Shown here: one piece after another, positions 33,549 through 42,921 of the stretch | Position numbering within the stretch: the stretch's first letter is position 1 | Layout of the letters: every line of letters starts with the position of its first letter | Source of the DNA: Candidatus Peregrinibacteria bacterium | GTDB taxonomy: Bacteria > Patescibacteriota > Gracilibacteria > UBA1369 | DNA length: 64,000 bases | NCBI GenBank assembly: GCA_020851415.1 | Contig: JADZCU010000045.1 | Span: 21,969 to 85,968, forward strand | Direction of reading: 5' to 3' | Notes under the pieces: generated by a model | The model's input: only the letters and a program-made list of their open reading frames with translations | Told to the model about the DNA's origin: nothing | Database searches by the model: none | Position numbers and translations under genes: made by a program

Positions 33549-33923
33549 ATGAAGAAGATTGCAACTGTAAATGGTGTGGTGGTGAAGGGTGTTTTAATGG
33601 GGAAAAAAATCGGGTTTCCTACTATTAATGTAGATTTTATCGAAGCGAATATTGGTTTTGGTGTATATGCCAGTTTGGTGGAAACGCCACTTGGGGTATA
33701 TAAAGGCGCGTTACATTTTGGACCACGTGCTGTACTTGGTATTACCGAACCGTGTTTGGAAGTACACTTGCTGGATTTCTCCGGAGATTTGTATGGAGAA
33801 AAAGTTGTTGTCCACATTTACGATAAGATTCGAGATACACAAGCTTTCGATTCTCTGGATAGTTTAAAACGCCAGATACGACTTGATGTTGAAAGTGTTA
33901 GAAGCGCAGAACTTGTGTTATAA
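33549..33923 (+). CDS. Standalone riboflavin kinase
   Basis: 124 residues from the ATG at 33549. It corresponds only to the C-terminal kinase half of bacterial RibF: GVVVKGVLMGKKIGFPTINV (ATP-binding start, including the GFPT motif), EVHLLDFSGDLYGE with the catalytic Glu, and IRDTQAFDSLDSLKRQI. It phosphorylates riboflavin to FMN. The adenylyltransferase half is absent and may be supplied by the RibL-like protein at 13895-14401. No FMN riboswitch precedes it; the leader is only a few bases. It ends 7 bases before murE. Confidence 0.9.
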   Translation: MKKIATVNGVVVKGVLMGKKIGFPTINVDFIEANIGFGVYASLVETPLGVYKGALHFGPRAVLGITEPCLEVHLLDFSGDLYGEKVVVHIYDKIRDTQAFDSLDSLKRQIRLDVESVRSAELVL

Positions 33924-33924
33924 T
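33916..33924 (+). promoter_or_regulatory. Extended -10 box for leaderless murE transcript
   Basis: TGTTATAAT, with the TATAAT at 33919-33924 overlapping the TAA stop of the kinase gene. The murE ATG begins at 33931, seven bases after the box, which is where transcription would start, so the message would have no leader. Confidence 0.5.
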
Positions 33925-33930
33925 ATTTCT

Positions 33931-35238
33931 ATGCTGCAATTTTTAAAGGATAAAATTTCACCAACAAATCCGCTCCGTCTTTTTTATCATAAGATGATGG
34001 CAGTTTTTGCCAGCATTTATTATCGCTTTCCTTCTCGTTATTTAACGGTTGTTGGAGTAACTGGTACCAAAGGTAAGACAACGACGACTAATTTAATTGC
34101 GTCTGTTTTGCAGGAGGCCGGATATAAAGTTGGTATGACATCGACTATCTTGTTTCAGATTGGTGATTTGAAATGGACCAATACAACCAAGCAGACGACG
34201 CTCGGACCATTTTTTCTGCAGAAAATGTTGCGACAAATGGTGAATGAACGTTGTACACATGCGGTAATTGAGGTCTCGTCACATTCACTTTTGCAAAACC
34301 GGGTGTGGGGTGTGAACTTTGATATGGCGGTGTTTACAAACATTGGTGAGGATCATTTGGATTACCACGGCGGATTTGATAATTATCTTCGTGCCAAAGG
34401 TTTGCTTTTTTCTAAACTGAATCGTTCACAACGTAAATCACGTATACCAAAAATTTCAATTCTGAATAAAGATGATTCAAACTTTAATTTCTTTGATCAG
34501 TTTTTGGCGGATAAAAAATATACCTATGGTATGAACAGCGGTACATGTTTTGCAACCGACCTTGAAGTTTTGCCTACTGGATCAAATTTTGTTTTGCATA
34601 TTCCCAATGATCAGGTAGCTGTAAATTTGAAACTTCCGGGTGCTTTTAATGTTTATAACGCTGTTGCTGCTGCGACTGTTGGTTTAGCCAATAATGTTAA
34701 TGTTTCAGTTTTAAAGTCGGCGTTGGAAAAATCTTCGGCAATTCCGGGACGTTTTGAAAGTATTGATTGCGGACAGAAGTTTCACGTCATTGTTGATTAT
34801 GCTCATACAACAGAATCTCTGGAAAATTTACTTTCCTTATATAAAGGTTTAACAAAAGGAAAATTGTATCTGGTTTTTGGAGCTACAGGTGGCGGACGTG
34901 ATAAAGGGAAACGTCCAAAGATGGGTGCTGCAGCCGATAAATACGCCGATATGATTATTGTGACCGATGATGATCCTTATTCTGAAAATGAATGGGACAT
35001 TGTTGAAGATATTTCTGCAGGTATTAAACGTAAAGAAGGTGAAGGGTTTTGGAAAATTCCTCATCGTGAGGAGGCTATTAAAATGGCCTTATCTTTGGCT
35101 CAACCGGGAGACACTGTTTTGATTGCCGGTAAGGGAGCTGAAGAGATTCAGATGATTCACGGCAAAGCAATTCCGTGGGATGACCGATCTGCTGTTCGCA
35201 GTTTGCTGGCACGGGATTTGAAGGTTGAACTGAAATAA
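33931..35238 (+). CDS. murE: MurE-like UDP-MurNAc-tripeptide synthetase, short form
   Basis: 435 residues from the ATG at 33931. The ATP loop GVTGTKGKTTTTN (about 47-59), the central IEVSSHSL and FTNIGEDHLDYHG, and the C-terminal IPGRFE, VDYAHT and FGATGGGRDKGKRPKMG are intact. The N-terminal UDP-MurNAc-binding domain of usual MurE is missing: only about 40 residues with an amphipathic YHKMMAVFASIYYRF precede the ATP loop. The diaminopimelate signature DNPR reads DDPY here, so the amino acid added cannot be inferred. It is probably the third-residue ligase of peptidoglycan synthesis, but a related Mur ligase is possible. Confidence 0.88.
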   Translation: MLQFLKDKISPTNPLRLFYHKMMAVFASIYYRFPSRYLTVVGVTGTKGKTTTTNLIASVLQEAGYKVGMTSTILFQIGDLKWTNTTKQTTLGPFFLQKMLRQMVNERCTHAVIEVSSHSLLQNRVWGVNFDMAVFTNIGEDHLDYHGGFDNYLRAKGLLFSKLNRSQRKSRIPKISILNKDDSNFNFFDQFLADKKYTYGMNSGTCFATDLEVLPTGSNFVLHIPNDQVAVNLKLPGAFNVYNAVAAATVGLANNVNVSVLKSALEKSSAIPGRFESIDCGQKFHVIVDYAHTTESLENLLSLYKGLTKGKLYLVFGATGGGRDKGKRPKMGAAADKYADMIIVTDDDPYSENEWDIVEDISAGIKRKEGEGFWKIPHREEAIKMALSLAQPGDTVLIAGKGAEEIQMIHGKAIPWDDRSAVRSLLARDLKVELK

Positions 35239-35243
35239 GTTTC

Positions 35244-35708
35244 TTATAACCAGCGGCGTACTTTCTTTTTATAGTCGTGGTATTTTTCGCCGTGGGCTTT
35301 GACGATTTTATCTTCTTCGAATGGGATGTAGATAAAGTTCATGATGACGAAAAAGAGAATTGCCGGAAAGAAAAATGGTAATGTCCCCACTAAAAATCCA
35401 AGTCCCAGCAACATGAGCGTGATGCCAAGGTACATTGGATTTCTGGTTAATTCAAAAGGTCCGTAGGTGATAATTTCTGCCGTTTCATCTGCAGGTTTAA
35501 TATTGAGCTTATGTTTTTTAAAAAGGTGATATGCCCAGGCTGACATAGTAAATCCACCTGCTATGAGTACAGCGCCGAGGATTGTTTCCGGGAAGAAAAT
35601 AATTTTTCCCAGTGATGTGTATAAATAAAGTGCGCCGGCAATTAGAAGCAGTGCAATAATGACCAAAGGTATATGTACTTTTTGTGCAATGACGTGACGT
35701 TTTTTCAT
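35244..35708 (-). CDS. Isoprenylcysteine methyltransferase-like membrane protein
   Basis: 154 residues with about four helices. The C-terminal half has the family motifs GPFELTRNPMYLG and, near the end, EEDKIVKAHGEKYHDYKKKVRRWL split across the cofactor pocket. Bacterial members of this ICMT/PEMT-like group are S-adenosylmethionine-dependent methyltransferases of lipids or small molecules; substrate unknown. It converges with murE (gap 5 bases). Confidence 0.8.
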   Translation of the reverse strand: MKKRHVIAQKVHIPLVIIALLLIAGALYLYTSLGKIIFFPETILGAVLIAGGFTMSAWAYHLFKKHKLNIKPADETAEIITYGPFELTRNPMYLGITLMLLGLGFLVGTLPFFFPAILFFVIMNFIYIPFEEDKIVKAHGEKYHDYKKKVRRWL

Positions 35709-35803
35709 GTGTTGTTGATTAGTTTTTCTACTGCCAGGGATTATAGCTTCTTTCTACGGTAGCGCAATGTAGGGATTTGAATTACTTTGTCAGCTTTTCA
35801 AGT

Positions 35804-36136
35804 TTATTCTTTTCTGGTCCATAGCTGAAACTGTTCGTTTTTTGTGCTTGTTACCGATTTGATGACGTTTTCAAAATCGAAATCCGGGAATTTTGAAACA
35901 ATATGATAGACGTCGTCATAGCCGTCTATTCCGTGTGGGATGACGCAGCCGTTTTGCTTTCCTATAAGGGCTAACCAGATGTCAGGCTCGGCGGGGCCGG
36001 CGTTGGTGTTTATCATTCGGATTTCATAAATTTCGTCCCAGCGGATGCTTTCGGTTTTTCTGCTTGGATGGCTTATGGTTACTGATTCTTGAGTGATGGT
36101 TAGTTTGAAATCGTTCATAGGGTTTGGGGCAGGCAT
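35804..36136 (-). CDS. Hypothetical small soluble protein
   Basis: 110 residues; the ATG at 36118 (MNDFKL) is an equally good start. It is a compact alpha/beta protein with conserved-looking SIRWDEIYEIRMINT, PDIWLALIG, GCVIPHGIDGYDDVY and the end FQLWTRK. I have seen this pattern in small uncharacterised bacterial proteins; an immunity-like role is only a guess. It is 13 bases downstream of the next gene and probably co-transcribed. Confidence 0.6.
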   Translation of the reverse strand: MPAPNPMNDFKLTITQESVTISHPSRKTESIRWDEIYEIRMINTNAGPAEPDIWLALIGKQNGCVIPHGIDGYDDVYHIVSKFPDFDFENVIKSVTSTKNEQFQLWTRKE

Positions 36137-36149
36137 AGCTGGCGTGCGG

Positions 36150-36479
36150 TTAGAGTAAGTGTGTTATTTTTGAAAAGATATTCCAAGTGATAGTTATACT
36201 GATGTCCCAGGTTTGGTCATCGTGTCCGATAAGGATTGATAGTGTCTCATCACTTTTGTTGTAAACCCAGAAAACGTTACTATTCGCTGAGATGCCTAGT
36301 TTTATAGCGTGTGTTTCATCCCAGGAATTTTGATTTAGAGATTTGAGAATTTCTATCTGTGGTAAAGCGATATGTACATTTACCTCATATTGCTCTGATG
36401 CGAGTTTTATTGATTTACTTTGTTGTCCGTCTTCAAGCAAAGAATTATTTATCGAAATTTCGGGATTTGATGTGGTCAT
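36150..36479 (-). CDS. Hypothetical small protein
   Basis: 109 residues, mainly beta, with SWDETHAIKLGISANSNVFWV and ILIGHDDQTWDISITI. No family recognised. AT content is higher than in its neighbours. It forms a pair with the 110-residue gene downstream. Confidence 0.5.
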   Translation of the reverse strand: MTTSNPEISINNSLLEDGQQSKSIKLASEQYEVNVHIALPQIEILKSLNQNSWDETHAIKLGISANSNVFWVYNKSDETLSILIGHDDQTWDISITITWNIFSKITHLL

Positions 36480-36596
36480 TGATATATTTATGTCTGTGAA
36501 TTGTAGTATAAGTTATCATCGCTTTGTGATGGAAGGTGTATTTTTTGACTTTATGGGCGCATTTTCTTATTGTGAGCGTCGTAATTGATTTGTTGT

Positions 36597-37463
36597 ATGA
36601 TCGGATTTCTTTTTGTAGATAAGGCGAAAGGGGATACATCTTTTAACGGGGTTTCTGTGCTTCGAAAACTGTTTGATACGAGGCGTATTGGGTTTGTGGG
36701 GACGCTTGATCCTTTGGCTACTGGTTTAATGATTTATGCAGTTGGTGAAGCGACGAAACTTATTTCTTATTTGGATAAAGCCGATAAAGTGTATGAGGCT
36801 ACGGTGCGTTTCGGCGGCGTTTCCAGCACGTACGATGCTGCGGGAACTATCGAGGTCAATGCGGGGTCTCCTGAACCAACCCGACGACAAATTGAAAAAC
36901 TTTTGGAAGATAATTTTACAGGGGAGATTGATCAGATTCCTCCCATTTTTTCGGCGATTAAAGTGAAAGGAAAGCCCGCATATGCTTATGCGAGGAAGGG
37001 AAAAAATATTGTTTTGAAGTCACGAAAAACCACAATTTTTGAGATAGAAATTTTGACTTATGCCTGGCCGTTACTTCGGCTTCGGATTCATTGTAGTAGT
37101 GGAACGTATATTCGCAGTATTGCCCATGATTTGGGGAAAATGCTTGGTTGCGGTGGGTACGTGGAAGAGCTTCGGCGTACCAAAATCGGGCATTATAGTG
37201 TGAAAAATGCTGTGACGATGGAGAGTTTAAATCCAGGAAATGTTTTGAAATTTCTTTTGCGACCAGAAGAGTTTTTTGATGACTATGCTCAGATAGAACT
37301 GAATAAAGGTGAGTTTGAAACATTGCGAAACGGTCACTCCCTGTATAAGGAAGTAGGAGATTTAAAAGGGCCTATCCTGACAATGTTTGAAGGACGGTGT
37401 GTTGGTGTGGTTCGGGCTGAGCGTGGAATTTTGAAGTTTGAAAAACAGCTGGTTCAACAGTAA
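36597..37463 (+). CDS. truB: tRNA pseudouridine-55 synthase
   Basis: 288 residues from the ATG at 36597 (the upstream in-frame TTG at 36585 adds four unlikely residues). The catalytic Asp sits in GFVGTLDPLATGLM (about 34-47). The YEATVRFG and PPIFSAIKVKGKPAYAYAR motifs and a C-terminal PUA-like part are present. It makes pseudouridine 55 in the T loop of tRNAs. The next gene starts 9 bases after its stop. Confidence 0.96.
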   Translation: MIGFLFVDKAKGDTSFNGVSVLRKLFDTRRIGFVGTLDPLATGLMIYAVGEATKLISYLDKADKVYEATVRFGGVSSTYDAAGTIEVNAGSPEPTRRQIEKLLEDNFTGEIDQIPPIFSAIKVKGKPAYAYARKGKNIVLKSRKTTIFEIEILTYAWPLLRLRIHCSSGTYIRSIAHDLGKMLGCGGYVEELRRTKIGHYSVKNAVTMESLNPGNVLKFLLRPEEFFDDYAQIELNKGEFETLRNGHSLYKEVGDLKGPILTMFEGRCVGVVRAERGILKFEKQLVQQ

Positions 37464-37472
37464 GATGCGTAT

Positions 37473-38549
37473 ATGCAGCAATATTTACTCCCGGCACTTT
37501 TTGCTTTTGTTCTGACTTTTGGTCTGATTCGCGGGGCTTTGAAATTGTTCCCCAAGATTGGATTGATGGATCGTCCTCATAAGTATGGGCTTAAACGTGA
37601 GCCTATTCCTTATTATGGAGGCACGTTGATCGTGATTGCTTTTATGGTTTCGGTGTTTTTGTTTGTACCGATGCAGGATAAGGTTATGGGGTTACTGCTT
37701 GGGGCGATTTTGATTGCCGGTGTGAGTTTTATGGATGATTTACAGGGATTGAGTCCGTGGCTTCGATTGGGGGTGCAGGTTTTATCTGCACTTATATTGG
37801 TAGGGGCGGGGATCGGCATTCATTCCATTACGAATCCGTTTGGAGCACCGATTATTTTTGATGGATGGATGGTGTCGGTGACAATTGATCAGGTGTATCA
37901 GATTTCTTTGATGGCGACCTTGTTTACGATTATATGGGTGGTTGCGATTGTGAATACCATGAACTGGCTGGATGGATTAAATGGCTTACCGAGCGGTGTT
38001 ACCACTATTGCGGCGCTTACGTTATTTTTCTTGAGTATTCGTCCGGGACTTCATTTTGACCCGGCTTCGCAGGTTCCGGTGGCAACGATGAGTATTATTT
38101 TGTGTGCGTGTGCGTTTGCATTTTGGTTACACGATTTTTATCCGGCAAAGATTTTGATGGGGGATACCGGGAGTATGTTTTTTGGTTATCTGGTGGCGGC
38201 ATTAGCTATTTTTTCAGGTGGAAAAGTAGCAACGGCATTTTTGGTTTTGGGCTTCCCGATACTTGATGCCGGATGGGTGATTATCCGAAGACTTTTACAG
38301 AAAAAATCTCCGATGAAGGGCGACTTGAAACATTTTCATCATAGACTATTAGAGAGCGGTTTTTCTCAGAGGAAAGCGCTTGTTTTGATTTATGCATTGT
38401 GTGCGGTTTTTGGCGGAACCGCGGTTTTATTGGAAGGTCAGCAGAAAGTGTATGCGGTTTTTGTGTTGTTGGTCTTAATGGTTGTTTTGGGTACTATGGC
38501 TGTGTATATGGGGGGAAAGAAGAAAGGTGATGTGAGTGCGAGGAGATAA
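37473..38549 (+). CDS. WecA/TagO-type polyprenyl-phosphate GlcNAc-1-P transferase
   Basis: 358 residues, about ten or eleven helices. Motifs: LMDRPHKYGLKREPIPYYGG, FMDDLQGL (catalytic Asp pair), NTMNWLDGLNGLPSG, GDTGSMFFG and the HFHHRLLESG loop. The HHRL form of the last loop distinguishes WecA/TagO from MraY. It loads a sugar phosphate on undecaprenyl phosphate to start a surface polysaccharide, in keeping with the O-antigen ligase-like gene that follows and manC further on. The gene's stop is part of the third nested palindrome. Confidence 0.92.
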   Translation: MQQYLLPALFAFVLTFGLIRGALKLFPKIGLMDRPHKYGLKREPIPYYGGTLIVIAFMVSVFLFVPMQDKVMGLLLGAILIAGVSFMDDLQGLSPWLRLGVQVLSALILVGAGIGIHSITNPFGAPIIFDGWMVSVTIDQVYQISLMATLFTIIWVVAIVNTMNWLDGLNGLPSGVTTIAALTLFFLSIRPGLHFDPASQVPVATMSIILCACAFAFWLHDFYPAKILMGDTGSMFFGYLVAALAIFSGGKVATAFLVLGFPILDAGWVIIRRLLQKKSPMKGDLKHFHHRLLESGFSQRKALVLIYALCAVFGGTAVLLEGQQKVYAVFVLLVLMVVLGTMAVYMGGKKKGDVSARR

Positions 38550-38669
38550 AAATTGATCTAATTGATTTGTACGTTGTCAGCTGCAGAAAATATCCTCGCC
38601 GTATTAATCTCATACTGTCTCGAATATTTTCTGCAGCTTCCTAGTAAAAATCTAATTATATCAATTTTT
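38548..38669 (+). repeat. Three-tier nested palindrome, copy 3 (diverged)
   Basis: Outer arms 38548-38572 and 38644-38669 pair over about 23 positions with one bulge and begin in the TAA stop. Middle arms 38579-38593 and 38624-38638 are a perfect 15 bp. The inner stem is weak (38601-38604 with 38612-38615). The layout and length match copies 1 and 2; the unpaired segments are related but less alike (GTTGT for TTCGT, CCTAGTA for CCTCGTA). Confidence 0.75.
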
Positions 38670-38673
38670 GGGC

Positions 38674-38679
38674 TATAAT
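38674..38679 (+). promoter_or_regulatory. -10 box upstream of the O-antigen ligase-like gene
   Basis: TATAAT in the context GGGCTATAATGG, 24 bases before the ATG at 38704 and directly after the nested palindrome. No good -35 box is seen; it would fall inside the outer arm of the palindrome. Confidence 0.5.
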
Positions 38680-38703
38680 GGCTTCACTTAATATTTAATC
38701 CAC

Positions 38704-39906
38704 ATGAATTTCAACAAAATCTTACTGTGGGTGAACCTGTTTTTTCTCCAATCTTATTTGGTGCGTTTTTCGATTGGACCGGTTCCGACCAATTTGCAGG
38801 AGGTTTTGATCGGATTAAATGTCGTGGCTTTTGGCTGGATGTTGTTGAAAGAGAAGAGATTTTTAAGAACTGTGAAAGATATTCCCAAGCACTGGGTTCT
38901 GCTTGGATTTGTTGTGCTTACCGTGCTTTCGTTTGTGATTGTACGGCCTCCGGTGAATGTTGATTTTATTCGCGCTGTGCGATTTTTACTTTTTGCGGTG
39001 CTGCTTACTTTTATGTTTGTACAGACGTTCCGGACGGATATGGAGAGGAGACATGCATTATTTGTAGCTGGTATGGGGGCAATATTTTTCGGAATATTTT
39101 CGGCCATTTATAATTTGGCAGGACAGAATGTTGCGTATGATTATAGGCTGCAGGGACCGCTTGATTCTGCGGTTTATTTGTCTTATTACCTGACTCCGTT
39201 TTTTCTGTTTTTTGTTATCGATTTTTTTCAGAATATGGAAAAAAGAGCGAATATTTTTCACGCAATTTTGTTGGGTATTTTGATTTTGTTTACCCGTTCC
39301 ATGGGATCGATTGTGGTTTCGGTTTTGCTTTTATGTTTGTATTTTTTTAAAAGGAGCGACTTGAGATTTTTGCGCTCAAAAGCGGTGAAAACCGGATTGG
39401 GGATTGTTTTGGCATTGGTTTTGGGCATGGCTTTTTATGTGAAAATTTTGCCTTCATTTACGACCACGAATACCAGTTTGGGTGAGCGTGATGAGATTTG
39501 GGCGACTTCGATGTATTTATTGAAAGATCCAAAGAATCTGATGTTTGGCGTGGGATATGGACAGTTTCAAACTCAGTATGCGGCGAATGTAGATGCGGTT
39601 CTTGGACACAAACCCTTGGATTATATTATTTTGCAGCCGCATAATATTTTCCTGCTGTTTGTGTTTCAGTATGGATTATTGGGAGTGGCTTTTCTTTTGT
39701 TCTGTATGTATAAGGCGGCTCAGCAATTTTTGCATGCAGGGAAAAAGGATGAACTTAGGGTGATTGTTGGAATAATGTTGTTTTATTTCTTTTTGCATGG
39801 GTTGATTGATACTCCATTCTTCAAGAATGATTTATTGATATTGTTGGTCTTGTTGATGGAGTTGGGGACTGGGAATTTGCTTATTAAGCAAGGGAAGAAA
39901 GCTTGA
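38704..39906 (+). CDS. O-antigen ligase/polymerase-like membrane protein
   Basis: 400 residues with about ten helices. A large external loop near residues 255-320 contains LGERDEIWATSMYLLKDPKNLMFGVGYGQF and, later, QPHNIFLLFVFQYGLLG, the R...W...G.G and HN...E/Q.G pattern of the Wzy/WaaL family. It would ligate or polymerise lipid-linked glycans outside the membrane, acting after the WecA/TagO-like enzyme. Which of the two activities cannot be told. TGA stop. Confidence 0.85.
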   Translation: MNFNKILLWVNLFFLQSYLVRFSIGPVPTNLQEVLIGLNVVAFGWMLLKEKRFLRTVKDIPKHWVLLGFVVLTVLSFVIVRPPVNVDFIRAVRFLLFAVLLTFMFVQTFRTDMERRHALFVAGMGAIFFGIFSAIYNLAGQNVAYDYRLQGPLDSAVYLSYYLTPFFLFFVIDFFQNMEKRANIFHAILLGILILFTRSMGSIVVSVLLLCLYFFKRSDLRFLRSKAVKTGLGIVLALVLGMAFYVKILPSFTTTNTSLGERDEIWATSMYLLKDPKNLMFGVGYGQFQTQYAANVDAVLGHKPLDYIILQPHNIFLLFVFQYGLLGVAFLLFCMYKAAQQFLHAGKKDELRVIVGIMLFYFFLHGLIDTPFFKNDLLILLVLLMELGTGNLLIKQGKKA

Positions 39907-39952
39907 TCGTTACGGTAATAACCATGTATAAAGAGGTGCCGTAAACTTTTCT

Positions 39953-41716
39953 ATGTCTGTCGTTGATGAAATTAAGGATCGGTTGCCGATTGAGGATTTG
40001 GTTTCCCAGTATGTGCAGCTGAAAAAGGCGGGGAGAAGCCTGAAGGGGCTTTGCCCTTTTCATCAGGAGAAGAGTCCGAGTTTTGTGGTGAGTCCGGAAC
40101 GCGGGATTGCTTACTGTTTTGGCTGTAACAAGGGTGGAGATGTTTTTAAGTTTATTCAGGAGATTGAAGGAATTGATTTTGGTGATGCTTTAAAACTTTT
40201 GGCTGAGAAGACCGGGGTGAAGTTGGAAAACTATGCACATGAGAAACCAGTAGCAAAGGATCAAAAAGAGATGATGTTTGAGATCCACGAAATCGCCGCC
40301 GCCGAGTACGAGAAACAGCTGTGGACAACCGTAGATGGTGAAAAGGTACTGCAGTATTTGCGTGGCAGGGGACTTCTGGATGAAAATATAAAGAAATTTA
40401 GAGTGGGATTTGCTCCGGATAAGTATGATTTTTTGTATCCTGGGTTGCTGGAAAAAGGTTACAATAAGAAGCTTTTGGTGGCTTCGGGAATGGCTTTGAC
40501 GCAGGACACAACTGTTGAGAAGATTTATGATCGATTCCGGGGACGATTGATGTTTCCGATTTTGGATAGTTTTGGACGAGTTGTGGCGTTTGGCGGAAGG
40601 GCTTTAAAGAGGGAGCAGGAGCCCAAATATCTGAATTCGCCTGAGACGCCGATTTATCATAAGAGTAAAATTTTGTATGGGTTTTTTCAGGCGAAGAATT
40701 TTATCAAGAACGCCAAGGAGGCGATGCTTGTTGAGGGGTATATGGATTTGATTATGAGTCACCAGGCAGGGGTTTCTATTGCTGTGGCGACTTCCGGAAC
40801 GGCACTTACTCCAAAGCATTTACGAATCTTGAAACCTTTTATTGAGAAGCTGAGTTTGTGTTTTGATATGGATTTGGCAGGACAGGAAGCTGCGAAGCGC
40901 GCGTATGCACTTGCCCAGGAGATTGATGTGACAGTGAATGTTGTGACTTTGCCTGAAGGGAAAGATCCTGCTGACTATGCAAAAGCTCATGGTGAAGAAT
41001 TACGGAAAGTTGTTGAAGGGGGCGCAATTTACACGGACTATTTTTATGCCAAACTGCTTCGGGATTATGGGACTACCGGTATACAGGCGAAGAAAAAAAT
41101 ACTTTTGGAGTTCCTGCCTTTTTTTGCCGGACTTCCCAGTTCCGTGGAAAAAGATGAGTATGTGAGACGTTTAGCGACCGATCTCGACTTGAAAGAATCG
41201 CAAATATATGATGAAATAAAGAATTTTAAACTTCCGGCCAATCATCCGGCTAGACGACATGCTGCCATCGGAAATGCCTCGAATATTGCTTCTAGGTTCA
41301 CAAAAATCCTTACTTCAGAAGAGGAGCTTGTTGGGTATTTATTTGCATATCATGACAAGGTGCCAAGTTTATTTTTGAAAATTGAAGAAAGCATATTTTC
41401 AGATAGGTGGAAACCTCTTTACACTGCTATATCTAGACATTATAATGGCGACCGTGTCGAGGTTCTGATGAATTTTCAAGAAGTTCCTGAAACTATAAAA
41501 GAGGAAGCTCAAGTCCTTTCATTGTATGTGCTTGAAAAGTACGGTGAAAAGGATGAATCGGCTCTCAATAAAGAAGTCGAGATCCTCATTAAGAACATTA
41601 AAGATGATTCACGTAAGCAACGTCGACTTCAGTTACATCGTAAACTTATGATTGCGGAAAAAAACGGTAATCAAGAAGTTTATAATCAGACAATGCAAGA
41701 TTTGAATAATTTATAA
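39953..41716 (+). CDS. dnaG: DNA primase
   Basis: 587 residues. N-terminal CHC2 zinc finger (CPFH at about 35, CFGC at about 61), then the TOPRIM core with LVEGYMDL and [15 protein letters not shown], and a shorter C-terminal helicase-binding region. It makes RNA primers at the replication fork. It is followed by rpoD after 5 bases, the classic dnaG-rpoD order. Confidence 0.97.
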   Translation: MSVVDEIKDRLPIEDLVSQYVQLKKAGRSLKGLCPFHQEKSPSFVVSPERGIAYCFGCNKGGDVFKFIQEIEGIDFGDALKLLAEKTGVKLENYAHEKPVAKDQKEMMFEIHEIAAAEYEKQLWTTVDGEKVLQYLRGRGLLDENIKKFRVGFAPDKYDFLYPGLLEKGYNKKLLVASGMALTQDTTVEKIYDRFRGRLMFPILDSFGRVVAFGGRALKREQEPKYLNSPETPIYHKSKILYGFFQAKNFIKNAKEAMLVEGYMDLIMSHQAGVSIAVATSGTALTPKHLRILKPFIEKLSLCFDMDLAGQEAAKRAYALAQEIDVTVNVVTLPEGKDPADYAKAHGEELRKVVEGGAIYTDYFYAKLLRDYGTTGIQAKKKILLEFLPFFAGLPSSVEKDEYVRRLATDLDLKESQIYDEIKNFKLPANHPARRHAAIGNASNIASRFTKILTSEEELVGYLFAYHDKVPSLFLKIEESIFSDRWKPLYTAISRHYNGDRVEVLMNFQEVPETIKEEAQVLSLYVLEKYGEKDESALNKEVEILIKNIKDDSRKQRRLQLHRKLMIAEKNGNQEVYNQTMQDLNNL

Positions 41717-41721
41717 ATGCT

Positions 41722-42864
41722 ATGGCCCAACAACGTAAGTTCATCGTCCAACCAACCGACGACAAACTCGCCCAATTCCCCAACGCAGTAAGAGATCTGG
41801 TTAAGAAAGGTCAGGAACACGGTTTCGTTACACATCAGGAACTTTTAAGAGCCATGCCAAATGTTGAGGAAGATCTCAATGTTTTGGATGAAATTTACGG
41901 GCTGTTTTTGGATTTGGGTATCGAAGTTATCGACAGTAAGGAGGCAATGACTTTTAAATCGAATGAAAAGGATAACGATGAGGAAAAAGTCGTAGAAGAA
42001 AAGATTAAAAAAACAACCACGGCTCAGGTTGAGCTTCGTGAAATTGCAAACGATTCAATTCGTTTGTATCTTTGTGAAATCGGTAAGGTTCCACTTTTGA
42101 AAGCTAAAGAAGAGGTGGATTTGGCTAAACGTATTAAAAAAGGTGATCAGAACGCCAAAAAACAGTTGGCTGAGGCCAATCTTCGTTTGGTGGTAAGTAT
42201 TGCCAAGAAATATATCGGCCGCGGACTTTCTTTCCTGGATCTTATTCAGGAAGGAAATATTGGACTGTTCCGTGCCGTTGAAAAGTTCGATCCGGATCGC
42301 GGTTTTAAGTTTTCAACTTATGCTACATGGTGGATTCGTCAGGCTATTACTCGCGCCATTGCAGATCAGGCTCGTACGATTCGTATTCCGGTGCACATGG
42401 TGGAAACCATCAACAAGCTCACTCATGCTCAACGTCGTCTGGTACAGGAACTTGGACGTGAACCGCTTGTGGAAGAGTTGGCGGCTGAAATGGATATGGA
42501 TGTGAAAAAAGTTCGCCATATTTTGAAAATTTCTCAGGATATCGTTTCTTTGGAGGCGCCAGTTGGTACCGAAGAAGATAGTAAACTCGGTGACTTTATC
42601 GAGGATGATGATGCTCTTTCTCCTTCTGAAGCGACAAACCGTCAGCTGATTAAAGAGAACATTCATGAGATGCTTCAGTATCTTTCTCCACGCGAACGCA
42701 AGATTGTGGAAATGCGTTTTGGGTTGAAGGATGGCGTTGGTCATACTCTTGAAGAGGTTGGTCACGAATTTGGTGTTACCCGTGAGCGTATTCGTCAGAT
42801 TGAAGCGAAAGTTCTTCAGAAAATGAAAGAACATCCTACCAGTATTAAGATCCGTCCGGTTTAA
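41722..42864 (+). CDS. rpoD: Primary RNA polymerase sigma factor
   Basis: 380 residues: region 1.1-like start (about 1-75), acidic linker, region 1.2 ([16 protein letters not shown]), region 2 with [25 protein letters not shown] and the -10-binding [13 protein letters not shown], region 3, and region 4 with [13 protein letters not shown]. The intact region 2.4 agrees with the TATAAT boxes seen in the window. The large non-conserved insert of proteobacterial RpoD is absent. It follows dnaG in an operon. Confidence 0.97.
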   Translation: MAQQRKFIVQPTDDKLAQFPNAVRDLVKKGQEHGFVTHQELLRAMPNVEEDLNVLDEIYGLFLDLGIEVIDSKEAMTFKSNEKDNDEEKVVEEKIKKTTTAQVELREIANDSIRLYLCEIGKVPLLKAKEEVDLAKRIKKGDQNAKKQLAEANLRLVVSIAKKYIGRGLSFLDLIQEGNIGLFRAVEKFDPDRGFKFSTYATWWIRQAITRAIADQARTIRIPVHMVETINKLTHAQRRLVQELGREPLVEELAAEMDMDVKKVRHILKISQDIVSLEAPVGTEEDSKLGDFIEDDDALSPSEATNRQLIKENIHEMLQYLSPRERKIVEMRFGLKDGVGHTLEEVGHEFGVTRERIRQIEAKVLQKMKEHPTSIKIRPV

Positions 42865-42921
42865 TTGGTTTTGCGCGCTTGGGAATTTACAAAACAATAA
42901 ATTATTAATAATTGAAAAAAT

